From the NCBI RefSeq assembly GCF_963576545.1, contig NC_083655.1, positions 20,754,204 to 20,818,203 on the forward strand: DNA of 64,000 nucleotides, read 5' to 3'. The stretch is from Limanda limanda. Lineage: Eukaryota > Chordata > Actinopteri > Pleuronectiformes > Pleuronectidae. The notes beneath the pieces were generated by a model. That model was not told the DNA's origin and did not search any database. It was given only the letters and a program-made list of their open reading frames with translations. The stretch's first letter is position 1; every line of letters starts with the position of its first letter. A program made the translations under genes and the position numbers. This document shows positions 38,067 to 50,745 of this stretch, in pieces.

Positions 38067-38573
38067 TCCACAAATCACACGTGCGCAAAATGGACCTGGA
38101 GGGCCTCCAGAAGAAGCACGTCACTCACAGTGTTTCAAATATGCCATGAAATCACCTGTGCTGTGTTTGTGTAAAGGGTGTCCTGTTTGTCTGACTGGTG
38201 AGTGCTCTTCCATTCACTGGGAAAAAAACAGCTTTTGACCAACAACAAGCATTTGTTATTTGTGTGGGAGGCAGGGCAGCAGCGTTGTTTTACCCTGCCC
38301 ACTTACAGTCACAACAAATTTTTCCCTTGTAGAAAAGCCAACCTGTGACGTGCTGTTTGTGTATTTAAAAACTGCATTTTCCCAGTGCCAAGGCCCCCAT
38401 GCTGAGTTAAATGAAGGCATTTATTCTCCAACTGAATCGGGCCTGGAGATATGCTTTCATTAGGACTGCGATTAGCATAGTGCTTGTTACTGCTGGGCCT
38501 GTTAGTGAAACAGAGCTGTATGTCTGTCTCTACATGTCCCCTCATTACAAACAACATAGAAATCAACTGTAGA
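38067..38573 (+). repeat. Direct duplication, unit A (with conserved core 38374-38573)
   Basis: Unit A aligns with unit B at 38682-39229. The first 300 bp show many changes and indels; landmarks shared by both include CACCTGTGCTGTGT and CTTCCATTCA. The last 200 bp, from GCATTTTCC to CACTGTAGA (CAACTGTAGA in A), differ at only about 8 positions with no indel. A central stretch of about 88 bp (ccccatgctgag to ttagcatag) is identical, as is another of about 65 bp. The core contains TTTCATTAGGACTGCG and GATTAGCATAG, homeodomain-like motifs. No long frame is conserved between the two units in a way that suggests protein. Confidence 0.9.
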
Positions 38574-38606
38574 TTGTTCTACATTCCCCCTATACTTCAC
38601 AAACTC

Positions 38607-38610
<4 letters not shown>

Positions 38611-38637
<27 letters not shown>

Positions 38638-38638
38638 T
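38611..38638. repeat. (CA)n microsatellite between duplication units
   Basis: Fourteen CA units in the spacer between units A and B. Confidence 0.96.
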
Positions 38639-38681
38639 GATGTGGGTGTTTGAGAATTGGTGATAAGACGGGACTGTCATC

Positions 38682-39229
38682 CAAAAATCACAAGTGTACA
38701 AAGGTATCACGAGAAGCCATCTCCAGAGGACACGTTGTTTCATCGATGTGAGTGAGAGAGGCTGCTCCTGTTGGGGGATTAACATATGAAAAACAAACGC
38801 TACATTCTGCAGATGTGACAGGAATCCACCTGTGCTGTGTCTGTCTTAAAGGGTTCCTGTTTGTTTGCCTGGTGAGTGTACTTCCATTCAGTGGGAATGT
38901 CAGTCTTATGACTACAAAAAGCATTTGCACACTTTTTTTCAGTTCCGTCACCATACCTTCTGACAGTCACAAGAAAAAATGTCCCTTGTAGAGCCAACCT
39001 GTGCCGTGCCATTTGTGTATTCAAAAACTGCATTTTCCTAGTGCCAGAGCCCCCATGCTGAGTTAAATGAAGGCATTTATTCTCCAACTGAATCGGGCCT
39101 GGAGATATGCTTTCATTAGGACTGCGATTAGCATAGGGCTTGTCAGTGCTGGGCCTGTTAGTGAAACAGAGCTGTATGTCTGTCTCTACATGTCCCCTCA
39201 TTACAAACAACATGGAAATCCACTGTAGA
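38682..39229 (+). repeat. Direct duplication, unit B (with conserved core 39030-39229)
   Basis: Second unit of the duplication. Its core is offset by exactly 656 bp from the core of unit A. Unit B has an extra segment near 38740-38805 relative to A. See unit A for the core comparison. The contrast between the nearly unchanged core and the diverged 5' parts suggests selection on the core or local gene conversion. Confidence 0.9.
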
Positions 39230-39730
39230 ATGGAATTATGTGCATCACAGTAAGAACATAGAGGTTAGATTTGGAAAACAATTTAATGGCTTGAAGAATG
39301 AGGTCCACTTTTAATGTGCTTGAGCATAAGGTAATAGGAGAGAGATTTTTTAATGTTGGGTCTTTTCATCTCCCGTGTGCTGTGGCAGTTACTAGGAAAC
39401 ACAGATGACAGGTCAAAAAGTTCAGTGAAAATATTTTTTGAAAAAGGTGCAGTAAGACTCTCAAAGCAGAAAACAGAACACGTGTAAAGCTACATGATGA
39501 TTTTTGGCCTTTATTCATGCCGTCTTTCAATCGTTTTTTAAGCATAGAACCACTTTGGGTAAAGATGGAGTATACTAGAGTAATGTTCCCCTTTTCAAGT
39601 TGGTACAAAGAAACAAAGAAGGTCTAAAATAAACGGTCTATTTATGCCTGTAAGCATTTCGATTATTTTTGAATGTGAGGGAATATTGTAATATCATGAT
39701 TCAAGACAAGCTCTGACCTCCAACATCGTC
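39230..39730. other. Non-coding sequence, nothing recognised
   Basis: No gene or repeat recognised. Confidence 0.4.
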
Positions 39731-39809
39731 TGTATTTATATAGCTCTTTTCTACTCTTGATGACCACTAAAGTGCTTTACAGTACAGTTTTTTGCCATTA
39801 ACACAGTGC
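39731..39809 (-). repeat. SINE 3' fragment, minus orientation
   Basis: It reads GTATTTATATAGCTCTTTTC, TACTCTTGATGACCACTAAA and GTGCTTTACAGTACAG, the reverse complement of the SINE tail. It directly abuts LINE sequence on its right. Confidence 0.7.
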
Positions 39810-40150
39810 ACGGCCAGACAGCGGCTCTTCTTCCTCAGCCGGCTGCATAGGCTCCACACGGACTCCAGGATTCTCTGCAACTTCTATAGGTGCACCACAG
39901 AGAGCATCCTGACTGGCTGCATCACCGCCTGGTACAGCAGCTGCACCGCCCTGAACCAATAGGCCTTACAGAGGGTGGTGAAGTCTGCCCAGCACATCAC
40001 CAGGACGGCGCTACCATCCATGGAGGACCTCTACACCCAGCGGTGTAGGAGGAAGAGCAACTGGATTATTAAAGACCCCTTTCACCCCAGCCATAAACAT
40101 TTTTGCCTGCTGCCGTCAGGCTGAAGGTACCGCACCGTAGACCCCTTTAG
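39810..40150 (+). pseudogene. CR1/Rex1-like LINE fragment, C-terminal part
   Basis: Translation gives RQRLFFLSRLHRLHTDSRIL, FYRCTTESILTGCITAWYS, HITRTALPSMEDLY and FHPSHKHFCLLPSG, then RYRTVDPFSL. These are hallmarks of the C-terminal region of fish jockey-superfamily LINE proteins. At least two stop codons interrupt it. It lies upstream of a reverse-transcriptase segment of the same type, the reverse of the normal order, so the two are separate insertions or a rearrangement. Confidence 0.75.
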
Positions 40151-40995
40151 TCTGCATTTTGAGTAGACCAACAGGTCTACTGATGATGCAATCTCTTCTG
40201 CCCTCCACGTTGCCCTCACTCACCTGGACAAGACAGACTCATTTGGAAGGATGCTGTTCATAGACTTCAGTTCAACATTAGCAGCTGATTTGGAAACTGG
40301 ACCAGCTGGGCCTGTACACCTCACTCTGCAACTGGCTGCTGGACTTCCTCACTGGTATACCAGAGTCTGTGAGGATCAGCAATAAGAAATTGGGCACCAT
40401 CAAACTGACCACAGGGGCCCCCAAGGGCTGAGGGCTCAGTCCCCTCCTGTTCACCCTGCTGATCCACGACTGTGCACAAACCTATATCACCAACCACTTT
40501 GGACAAATTTGCTGATGACATGACAGTTGTTACTGGCCACGTGGTGCACGGATAACAACATCTCCCTAAATTTATGAAATCGACATTGCTATCGTCGATA
40601 ACAATCGAGATTTTGCCCACACTCAACATCCCCACTGACCATCAATGGCACCGCTGTGGAACGCTTCAACAGCATCAAATTTCTGGAGATGCCCATTTCA
40701 CAGGACTCTCCAGGAAGGCAGTGCCTGTATTTCCTCCATAAGCTTGAGAGAGTAAGAGCAACATCACCAATCATGTGCACCTTCTACCGAGGCACAGTCA
40801 AAGGCATCCTGACCAGCTGCATCACCGTGTGGTTTGGGAGCTGCACAGCCGCCAACCGTAGCCTGATGCTGTATGTTCTGTCTACTTCTATGTCTACACC
40901 GGGGATCAGAGAGTAACATGATTTCAATCATCTTGTCTCGTACATATGGCAGAATTGACAATAAAGTTGACTTCGATCTTGATCTCTGCGTGAGA
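40151..40995 (+). pseudogene. CR1/Rex1-like LINE fragment, reverse transcriptase to 3' end
   Basis: In frame pieces read [34 protein letters not shown], a stop-interrupted APKGxGLSPLLFTLLIHDC, and KFADDMTVV, the catalytic FADD box. After a deletion come INGTAVERFNSIKFLEMP and FYRGTVKGILTSCITVWFG. The copy ends in TTGACAATAAAGTTGACTTC, a typical 3' terminus for this group. Frameshifts and stops make it inactive. The exact clade (Rex1, CR1 or related) cannot be fixed without alignment. Confidence 0.8.
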
Positions 40996-41394
40996 CTCAA
41001 GGCTTTGTTCAAGAATCGAAGATTGTGGAAAATACCGGTGTTAGTAGGAGGAATGTATGGAATAACACCAACATCTTTGGTCCTGCTACATCTACATTGA
41101 GTCTTTTTGTCCATTATGGGTCTAAGAATTTTATAGAACAAATCTACATAGTCCTAATTTCAGGGAGTTTCAGTTGGGGGCTTCTGTTGATTTAACACTG
41201 TCTTTCCATCGATCATACTCTGAGATGGATTACAAGATCTCTGCATTAGTTATATTCATGGTAACAACTCCGATTCAGCTCATTGAGTGTTTTACCTCAT
41301 GGCCCATTGGCTTTTCAGACTTGATATCATGATAGTGAACACTTCACTCACGTAACAGTATCTGTGAGTTCACAGGGGCAAGGTCTGCAGTTCA

Positions 41395-41615
41395 TAAGAT
41401 TGATTTCCCATCTGATCTGGATGGTGGATCATGATCCTGCTGGTTGCTGACCATAGACTATGATTGCAGCAGGACTTGTTATCATCAATGCTGCTAAAAC
41501 CTTAATCCTGATGATGTTTTCCTACACTTGACATCTATTGCACTTCTGTCCGTCCTGGGAGAGGGATCCCTCACATGTGGCTCTCTCTGAGGTTTCTACG
41601 TATTTTTACCCTTTG
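41395..41615 (+). repeat. L2 LINE 3'-UTR fragment
   Basis: Shares TGATGATGTTTTC, GACATCTATTGCACTTCTGT, GAGAGGGATCCCTCACATGT and GGCTCTCTCTGAGGTTTCTA with the L2 copy at 15670-15890. It stops after TATTTTTACC, where unrelated Tc1 sequence begins. Confidence 0.88.
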
Positions 41616-41725
41616 AAACCACCAACAGTATTCCTAGATCTGGCCGCCCAGCAAAACCGAGCAATCACAGACGAAGGGCCTTGTCAGACAGGTAACCAAG
41701 AGCCCAATGGTCACTATGAATTCTA
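41616..41725 (+). mobile_element. Tc1-like transposase fragment inside an L2 tail
   Basis: GAAACCACCAACAGTATTCC, then TAGATCTGGCCGCCCAGCAA and GAGCAATCACAGACGAAGGG, resemble the DNA-binding part of a fish Tc1 transposase gene (protein GRPAKPSNHRRRAL). A stop follows soon after. Both element termini are missing. Confidence 0.65.
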
Positions 41726-41739
41726 TCCAGGGTTCCTTT

Positions 41740-41757
41740 TTGATTGATTGATTTAAA
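41740..41757 (+). repeat. L2 tail TTGATTGATTGATT
   Basis: A short tandem TTGA tract like the end of the L2 copy at 16020-16042. It lies just beyond the Tc1 fragment and so appears to be the remaining end of the same L2 insertion. Confidence 0.6.
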
Positions 41758-42845
41758 TCAGTGTTCATTTATGCTACTTCTGGGTGTCTTATTTTCTAAA
41801 CAATTTGAGTTACTGATTTTACCAAGTATTATACAGCTCTTTAAGTAACATTTAATCTGCGGAACAACGTTCAAGTTAATCTTTAGCTCAGTCTCATTGG
41901 ATTCATTCATTGTCTCAAAGGAGTAAAAAAAAATATATATGACCATTTCATCATCTTACATAGAGCAGATGTCCTAGCCGACTGCATTTAGTATTGATGT
42001 GTTCCTTCTCCTCAAATATATCAAAATGAGACTTTCTAAGTTGTTCCCAGGCCACGGAAGCGGCAGGATTTTTTATTGTCTCAGAGAACTGGCACTATAC
42101 ATTGATTCAACCCTGCCTGAGAGCTCTCCTGATGCATTTAGATTTCCCTGTGCTTTCTGCTGGGCTTCTCAAACTCACATCACTCTCTCATTTGTCATTT
42201 CTCTCAAACGTACACACAGCTTTTAGTACTGTGGTTAGACGGTTAGAAAGTTTGCACATATTCCAGGCTATCATTCACCTTTTATTGAACCTGCAGTGTT
42301 TAAGTTTCCTCACAGTATATTGGAAGCACATTGTTTGTCCCCCCTTCCCACCTCTCAGTTGGTCAAGGCCTCACCCGGCACCGTCATTTATCTTGATGAG
42401 CTGTCTACCTTAAAGAAGCATCTCTTTGGAGGCTGGGGTAAGTGACAGCTGTAAAGCAACCACAGGTGTCAAAGAAGCCGGCAGCAAATACAGTCAGTGT
42501 GCATTCAATAGCAGCACTGAGTTTCAAGTTTTGAGTTTCTTTCTCTTCTTACTTTCCTTCTATGTAGCTGTTGTTAACTCCTTTGTGTGGCAACTATTGT
42601 GTTGTTATAGTACTGCTAAAAAATATAGTTTTATATTCATTTAGTTTTCTCTACCATCAATTGTAAATGCTTGTAACAGTATTTTCCGCTACAATACATG
42701 CATGTGGCGGGTTCTATAAAATAAAATAGAAAATAAGGTGTGGTTAAAGTTTAAATCTTCCAAAGAAAGTATTGACTGATAGATTGTAAGGGTCATCAAG
42801 ACTAGAAAAACTATCCTGTCCTCATCCTGTCCTTAAGGATTAAGA
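41758..42845. other. Non-coding sequence, nothing firm
   Basis: No gene recognised. A scrap resembling the SINE tail (GGTCATCAAGACTAGAAAAA at about 42791) is too short to call on its own. Confidence 0.4.
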
Positions 42846-43848
42846 CTGAAGGCTCCAGTATGCTTCTACGTTCTCCGTTTCTCGGAGAGGGCTCCACAGG
42901 GGTCCAAGAGTCTTTTTGATATTTACTTCTCCGACCACTTTACGTCGAAAAAAATTCACCGCCAAACCCATAGGCGGCGCAACGGAAGACGAGCTCAGAG
43001 AAGCCTACCCCAATTATCGGAAGAAGAAGTCCACTTGTGTTTATATTTCTCTGTCAGCCTGCCTCCCACACACTGAACCATGGCAACTAACAGAACTAAA
43101 TAAAGTGACACCCAGCGGGTCAAGATGCTGATGTTATCGTTTCTTAGCGCAGCGGTTCCCCGGTCTTGTTTCCGAACTGTGTTGCTGATTCCACAGCTTG
43201 AATCTGCTTGAGGCTACATGTAGCTAGCAGCTACACGGAACTAGCTCCCCTCCAGCTTCCACACACAGTCAGCAGGGACTCCCGACACTAACAACTACTA
43301 TCCAGTGTTTGCTTCTAACCTGACGGTATTATAGAAACAGTGTCATGATAGAAGTGGAATTAAAGTCGTGACGGCGGGTTCTTGCACTGTTACCACCGCA
43401 GTTAGCATGGTGGCTAGCCCGCTAGCTTAGCCTGCTAGCGCCGTTTTGAAAGCTTGTTATAACCGTCTGTGACCGTACACACATGCCGTCAGTGCTCTGA
43501 CGAGCCACCGTCAGCCGGACAACTCCGCTGGCTTAACACACACGTCACATTAATCGTAGAATCGTAGTTGTGTTTGAGTTTGATGCTACATGGAAGTAAA
43601 CAGGAAGTTTGAGGTCCGGAAATGACGTCGAACAGAAATGACGTCGTACGGAAATGATGTCGTTCGCGGACCAATCACAGCCAAGAGCTGTCCGTCGCTC
43701 TCCAACATGAAGACGGAGAAGGGAGAAAAATCAGACCTGTACGAAAAGCTGTCTGAAGCCCTCGGAGAGGGCGTTCCACGACGGATAGGGCGGTCTTATC
43801 TGTCCGTTTTTTCAAAAACGGAGAACCGTAAATTGGCCTTGACTTCAG
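42846..43848. mobile_element. Candidate TIR element with CpG-rich interior
   Basis: The left end reads CTGAAGGCTCCAGTATGC and then GTTCTCCGTTT (42870-42880). The right end on the reverse strand reads CTGAAGTCAAGGCC and then GTTCTCCGTTT (43826-43816). These form imperfect inverted ends of about 35 bp. CTCGGAGAGGGC occurs at 42881-42892 and again at 43761-43772. The interior is much richer in CpG than its surroundings. No transposase frame and no clear target duplication was found, so the element status is provisional. It could be a non-autonomous element that picked up a promoter or first-exon segment. Confidence 0.5.
43618..43677 (+). promoter_or_regulatory. Three tandem CRE-like motifs plus CCAAT box
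   Basis: Three head-to-tail 16-bp units occur at 43618-43633, 43634-43649 and 43650-43665 (consensus GGAAATGACGTCGTAC). The first two carry TGACGTCG and the third TGATGTCG. TGACGTCA is the CREB/ATF site, and these match 7 of its 8 bases in the first two units. CCAATCA follows at 43671-43677. A CpG-rich segment lies upstream (43140-43600). This looks like a compact promoter module; activity is inferred. Confidence 0.55.
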
Positions 43849-44112
43849 CCTCCTGATTTAATTATTTCTTTCACCCAAAACCCCATGCAACACAAAGCCA
43901 CATTGTGAATGTTTGAAGTTACTTGTTTTCAGGTAATAACGAGTACTATTGAATATTTGAAAAAGTTCTACAATGGCTTTTCTTTGTCTCCAAAGGAAGC
44001 TGACTGAATTATAGTAAATGTGCAGAATCAGCATTGGTTTTGGTTGAAAACTTCAAATCTGAAGAGGGATAAAGTCCTGCTACGTTATAGTAAGAATAAG
44101 TAAACCTACAGG
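43849..44112. other. Short non-coding stretch before the tRNA
   Basis: Nothing recognised. Confidence 0.4.
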
Positions 44113-44195
44113 ACCAGGATGGCCGAGTGGTTAAGGCGTTGGACTTAAGATCCAATGGACGTATGTCTGCGTGGGATCGAACCCCACTCCTGGTA
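44113..44195 (+). tRNA. tRNA-Leu (UAA), possibly a pseudogene
   Basis: The 83-nt sequence folds as a leucine tRNA. The acceptor stem is ACCAGGA (44113-44119) paired with TCCTGGT (44188-44194), with an A discriminator. The D-arm is GGCCGAGTGGTTAAGGC, which also holds the A box. The anticodon arm is TTGGA-CTTAAGA-TCCAA with anticodon TAA. A long class II variable arm follows, then the T-arm GTGGG/CCCAC. There is no intron and no encoded CCA, as expected for a nuclear eukaryotic gene. The T-loop is ATCGAAC, so the near-invariant T54 is A; this also alters the B box. No run of four T occurs until about 44681, so the usual Pol III stop is absent. Structure is clear; function is uncertain. Confidence 0.85.
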
Positions 44196-45980
44196 AAATC
44201 TTTGAACTCTTGCACTGCAGTGGCCACTCTGCTATCATATTAAAGGCAGAAGCAAGCAAATATGGGAAGCTCCCATATCAACCCAGCTAATCAGAAGTTA
44301 ACAATCTAGTCCAGGTCAGACCTAGATTTGTTGTTGTTGTCTCCCTTTCGGCTGGACTCAGATATGCAGGTTTACCCTTCTTTGCCTCTACTTAAGGCAG
44401 TGACTCAGGGGCTAATGTTTGAAGAATAGTTTGGCCACCCATCTTGCTGCTTCACACTGGCCAGCACTACAATATCAGCAAAACAGATAAATCCAGTTCT
44501 TAGGGTAACATACCTGCCATGCTTTAGCCATTCCTTGAGTTTCTGTCCATAAAAATAGAAAGTAGAGTAGGTGACAAGATGAGTTCAGCAACAAAGGCTA
44601 CATGGCCGAAGCACCCTTCTCCAGACACACCAATGAATCAAGGATGACTGTTCTTGCTTACTGGGAAGTCCTCCTCAGTCGTCTTTTTACACACATTTAA
44701 CTTGAAACCTTTCCAATTATTTCTGAAAAGGACTTAGAATTGAACATCCTGTACCAACTAGCATGAATAACTTAACTTTTACTGTTGCTTTAGTCGCAGA
44801 GCACATTGATGTGTGGCAGGTTCAGTGCAGACTAAACAGTATCAAGAGGAGGCTGTTGCGTATATGTTAGTGCATTTTGTATTTTGCCATATAATTTCAT
44901 TTTATTTTACATAATGTTATTCTATTTTCACATTGTCAATAAAAGTCATTAAGCACCATTTGCTTTTAATCTGCTCTGTGAATCCACTGACATGACAATG
45001 AAGTCTTGTTTATTTCACAGATGATTGCGAGCAGAAGCCTCTTGATTTGGTCAGTGTGCTGCTTTACCTGAGTTGTGACTGACAGAAGGCAGGTCATGAA
45101 TCATTCATTTACTATGTATCACAGAACATTTAAAATAAGGAATTGGACAAGTGTAAGTGAATTAGAAATCCACTTCTGTCTCTTTAAGTGTTTTTAACTG
45201 AACAGATTAATATGCGCCCTTTTTTGTTTTTTTTAGTTGTGACTTTGTCACAGCATCAGCTGAGTTAGAGTAGATGCATTGATTATAGTGTATAAGCTCT
45301 TCTGTATTAGCCTGCTCAGTGTATGTGCTTGTATCTTAGAGATGTAAAAAATACCATTTTACTTATATTCACTCTGACATGTATCCAAAGCCATCCACTT
45401 CCCAGACTGAAGAATCAGATAGCTGCTGTGGTGCAGCAGTGAACTCCTCCAGACCTCTGAACCTTCCGTCTCTTCTCTTTTACCTCACAGTATAGAATGC
45501 CTGAAGGATATGACGCCACTGCGCCCAGTGATATTTTGTTTTATTCCACAGGTAGAAAAACAGGAACTGGAGGGCAGGCAAATACATTTCATGAGTCAGT
45601 GAATATGAGCAATTACTACTGTCAACAGAGCACACTCACAGAATGAACTCAGGTGGACGGACAATAACCTTTTTCCTCTGAGTTTTAGTTTTCAGTGGTG
45701 GAGTGAATGCTGGAGCCTCTACTTTCTAACAAATCTATAAACCTCAACACTGAGGAGGTGTTCAGTTGAGTTTTATTGAGTGGCTTTTACTGAAGCTTTT
45801 TCCCTGTAGATGGATTCTCAAACTTCAGTGTACCCTGAGACAAGTGTTGGACAAATTGGGGTTTTCTTCAGGGTTGCCTTTATACAAATATCAAAGAAGA
45901 GGGTAAAATAAAAAAGTAATGAACATTGGATCAACAAGGCAATCAAATAAATATTTTATTACGATTTACTTTTTCAAAAA
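44196..45980. other. Non-coding sequence, nothing recognised
   Basis: No gene or repeat family recognised. The first T-run of four or more after the tRNA is near 44681. Confidence 0.45.
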
Positions 45981-46217
45981 AGTGGTTGTGGCTGAGGGGT
46001 AGAGTGGTTGTCCTCCAACCTGAAGGTCCGCAGTTTGATCCCAAGTCTTTCCCATCTGCATGGCGAAGTGTCCTTGTGTAAGATGTTGATGCCCCTCATA
46101 GAACAAGAAAGTGCTGGTAATAGCTGGTGTGTCTGAATGGGTGAATGTAGAACTATACTGTAAAGAGCTTTGAGTGGTCATCAAGACTAGAAAAGTGCTA
46201 TACAAATACAAAACCCT
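45981..46217 (+). repeat. tRNA-derived SINE, near full length
   Basis: The head has GTGGCTGAGGGGTAGAGTGG (A-box region) and GTCCGCAGTTTGATCCC (B box). The body has GCATGGCGAAGTGTCCTTG, GAATGGGTGAATGTAGAACT and GAGTGGTCATCAAGACTAGA. The tail is CTATACAAATACAAAACC. The layout is a Pol III-transcribed retroposon, of a family common in percomorph fish and similar to cichlid AFC SINEs (from memory). Confidence 0.82.
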
Positions 46218-46763
46218 GTCTTTACCTTGTGATTTTGGACTGTACTTTTAACGCTATACCAAAGTTTCAACTTTTAAGATCGGTTTATGACATTTAAAGT
46301 TAAATCTCATTTTGAGATGCACTAATATTCTGTGCATCCAATGCATTAATAGTCTTAGCCACAGTTCAGAACTCAAGTAAATTAGGTGCTCAACACTGCA
46401 AACTGACATTTACCACAGACGAGTCCCAATGTAAAGTGTTATTTTATACACAGAATACCGTTGATGTCACCCGATGTGCTGTAGTTCATTTAAGAAGTTT
46501 TTAAGGACTGGCTCTCTGCTTTTCTCTGTTAATTGTATGACTCTCATTTGCTGTTGTCGGGAGACACAGGAGCAGCATAGAGCATGCAGTACATTTTCTA
46601 AAGAAAACTCTTTTGCAGACAACTAATCATGGGGAGAGGAAAATCAAATCAGCACAGACATAGCAATAATGCAGTGGTGAAATGGGACCAAAAGTGTATC
46701 AACTTCTTATATGTATATAAATATATATATTTTGTTGTTGTCAAACGTTAAACCTTGATGGCA

Positions 46764-47036
46764 GGGCGGCTGTGGCTAGTAGGTAGTGTGGGTCGTTGTC
46801 TGACCAGAAGATTGGGGGTTTGATCTCTGTCTCCCCCTTTCAGCATGCCCAAGGGCCAGATACTGAACCCCAAATTGCCATAGCTGTGCCGTAAAGCATG
46901 AATGATGTGTGATATAGAAAGTGCTGCACATAGAAGCTCTGTATGATTACGTGTGTGAATGGCAAAACTGTACTGTAAACCACTTTGAGAGGTCATCGAG
47001 ACATTAAGTGCTAAATGAATGCAGACAATTTACCAA
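46764..47036 (+). repeat. tRNA-derived SINE, full length, diverged
   Basis: It begins GGGCGGCTGTGGCTAGTAGG and has the B-box-like GGGGGTTTGATCTCTG. The body includes CCAGATACTGAACCCCAAAT and GTGAATGGCAAAACTGTACT, followed by GAGAGGTCATCGAGAC. Same family as the copies at 45981 and 61816. Confidence 0.82.
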
Positions 47037-48230
47037 AATTTGTATTTACTTGTGGATAACAAAGGCTGTTTGCTATATAACATGGATTAATCTCAAATGT
47101 TCATATCCCTGTCCCTATGTCTTTCTTAGCATTTAATTAGAGATGGTAACAAAACATAGTGTGATGCAGCATTTGCATATTTAAAAGTTGAATTAACAAG
47201 TGAAACTGATCTCTGCAAAGAAAATAAGTGTGATGATGATCCTATCAGTTGGCATGTCTTAAGCACTGTGAGTGGAGATGGATACCAGTGCAACTATGAA
47301 TGGGCTTCATTACAGATTCTTTAGAGCGAGAATGTGCCTTTAGGAAACCCAGCTCTGTGTCTCCTCTTTGCCTCAGTGCTGACTGAAACAGCCTTGGGAT
47401 GCGCCTCGATTCTTCAATGCTGTTCAATAGCCCGAACACAAAATGAAGGACAAGAAGGAGCTGATTGTAACAACCAAGATTATGGCATTATTGTTTCTGA
47501 ATCACTTGGAATACAATTGGCTTTTCTAAGCTTCATGCTGCTTTTCATTCACAGTGTAGGGTTCCACACAAAAGGATGACCGGGGCCTTGTCAGTTACAG
47601 GTGAACAAAATAAGAAAAGAAAGATAGGAGTGGTTTGTTTTTAAATATCACTCGATCTACAGGTTTTTAGTACACTACGTGGTGTTCTCTAATACACGTT
47701 TCCTCCTTACTGCTATGAAACTGCAGTATCATCTCAGCAATTTGAAATGACCTCTTCAACAAATGTTTTTAATATGTCAATTGCAAAAAATAGTCAGGCA
47801 AGATTTGAAATCTGCAGTGAGCAAAATAAAAAGAGAAAAATACAACAAATCCTTCTCTGCCCCAATAGAAACTGAAGGCATTCTGATTTGATCAAGCAAA
47901 CATTTTATTTATCCTGTAATTAAAGTGATTTCATTAAATGAAGGAATCTTTGGCTCCAATGCTAATGATCCTGTGTTGAGGAATTTTATGAGACAAACAG
48001 GTGAAGGGGGCAATACCAAAATATTAAATCACTGAAGGAGAAAAAGAAAACAAATAGCTAACACATTTATTCACAGGATGTGATTCAATTTGCATGCTGA
48101 TTTCAAAAGTGATTACTCCCATGGCACAAACCACTAAAGAAGTAGCGAACTTAGTGAAAAAAAAAATAGTTTCCAGCTTAGAGACTTTGACACATTGTAA
48201 TAAATAAGTTCAATCACAGGTCCCAGCCGC
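47037..48230. other. Non-coding sequence, nothing recognised
   Basis: No gene or repeat family recognised. Confidence 0.4.
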
Positions 48231-48235
48231 ACACA

Positions 48236-48311
<76 letters not shown>

Positions 48312-48320
48312 CACACACAC
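48231..48320. repeat. (CA)n microsatellite, 90 bp
   Basis: CA repeats with two CAAA-type interruptions. Confidence 0.98.
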
Positions 48321-50681
<2,361 letters not shown>

Positions 50682-50745
50682 GTATAGTGCATTCAGAAAG
50701 TAGCCTATTCAAGAGTTTTTTCACATTTTGAAATGTAGCTGAGAT
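50682..50745 (+). repeat. Tc1/mariner terminal fragment
   Basis: It starts TATAGTGCATTCAGAAAGTA and continues to TTTTTTCACATTTTGAAATG, the pattern of a fish Tc1/mariner terminus (family knowledge). No partner end was found. Confidence 0.45.

Noticed and set aside
38309..38566. Minus-strand frame similar to part of 38800-39213
   Set aside because: The protein similarity simply follows from the nucleotide duplication of the conserved core. The frames extend differently outside the core, so coding is not supported.
42791..42815. Scrap resembling the SINE tail (GTCATCAAGACTAG)
   Set aside because: Too short and isolated to call as a separate SINE copy.
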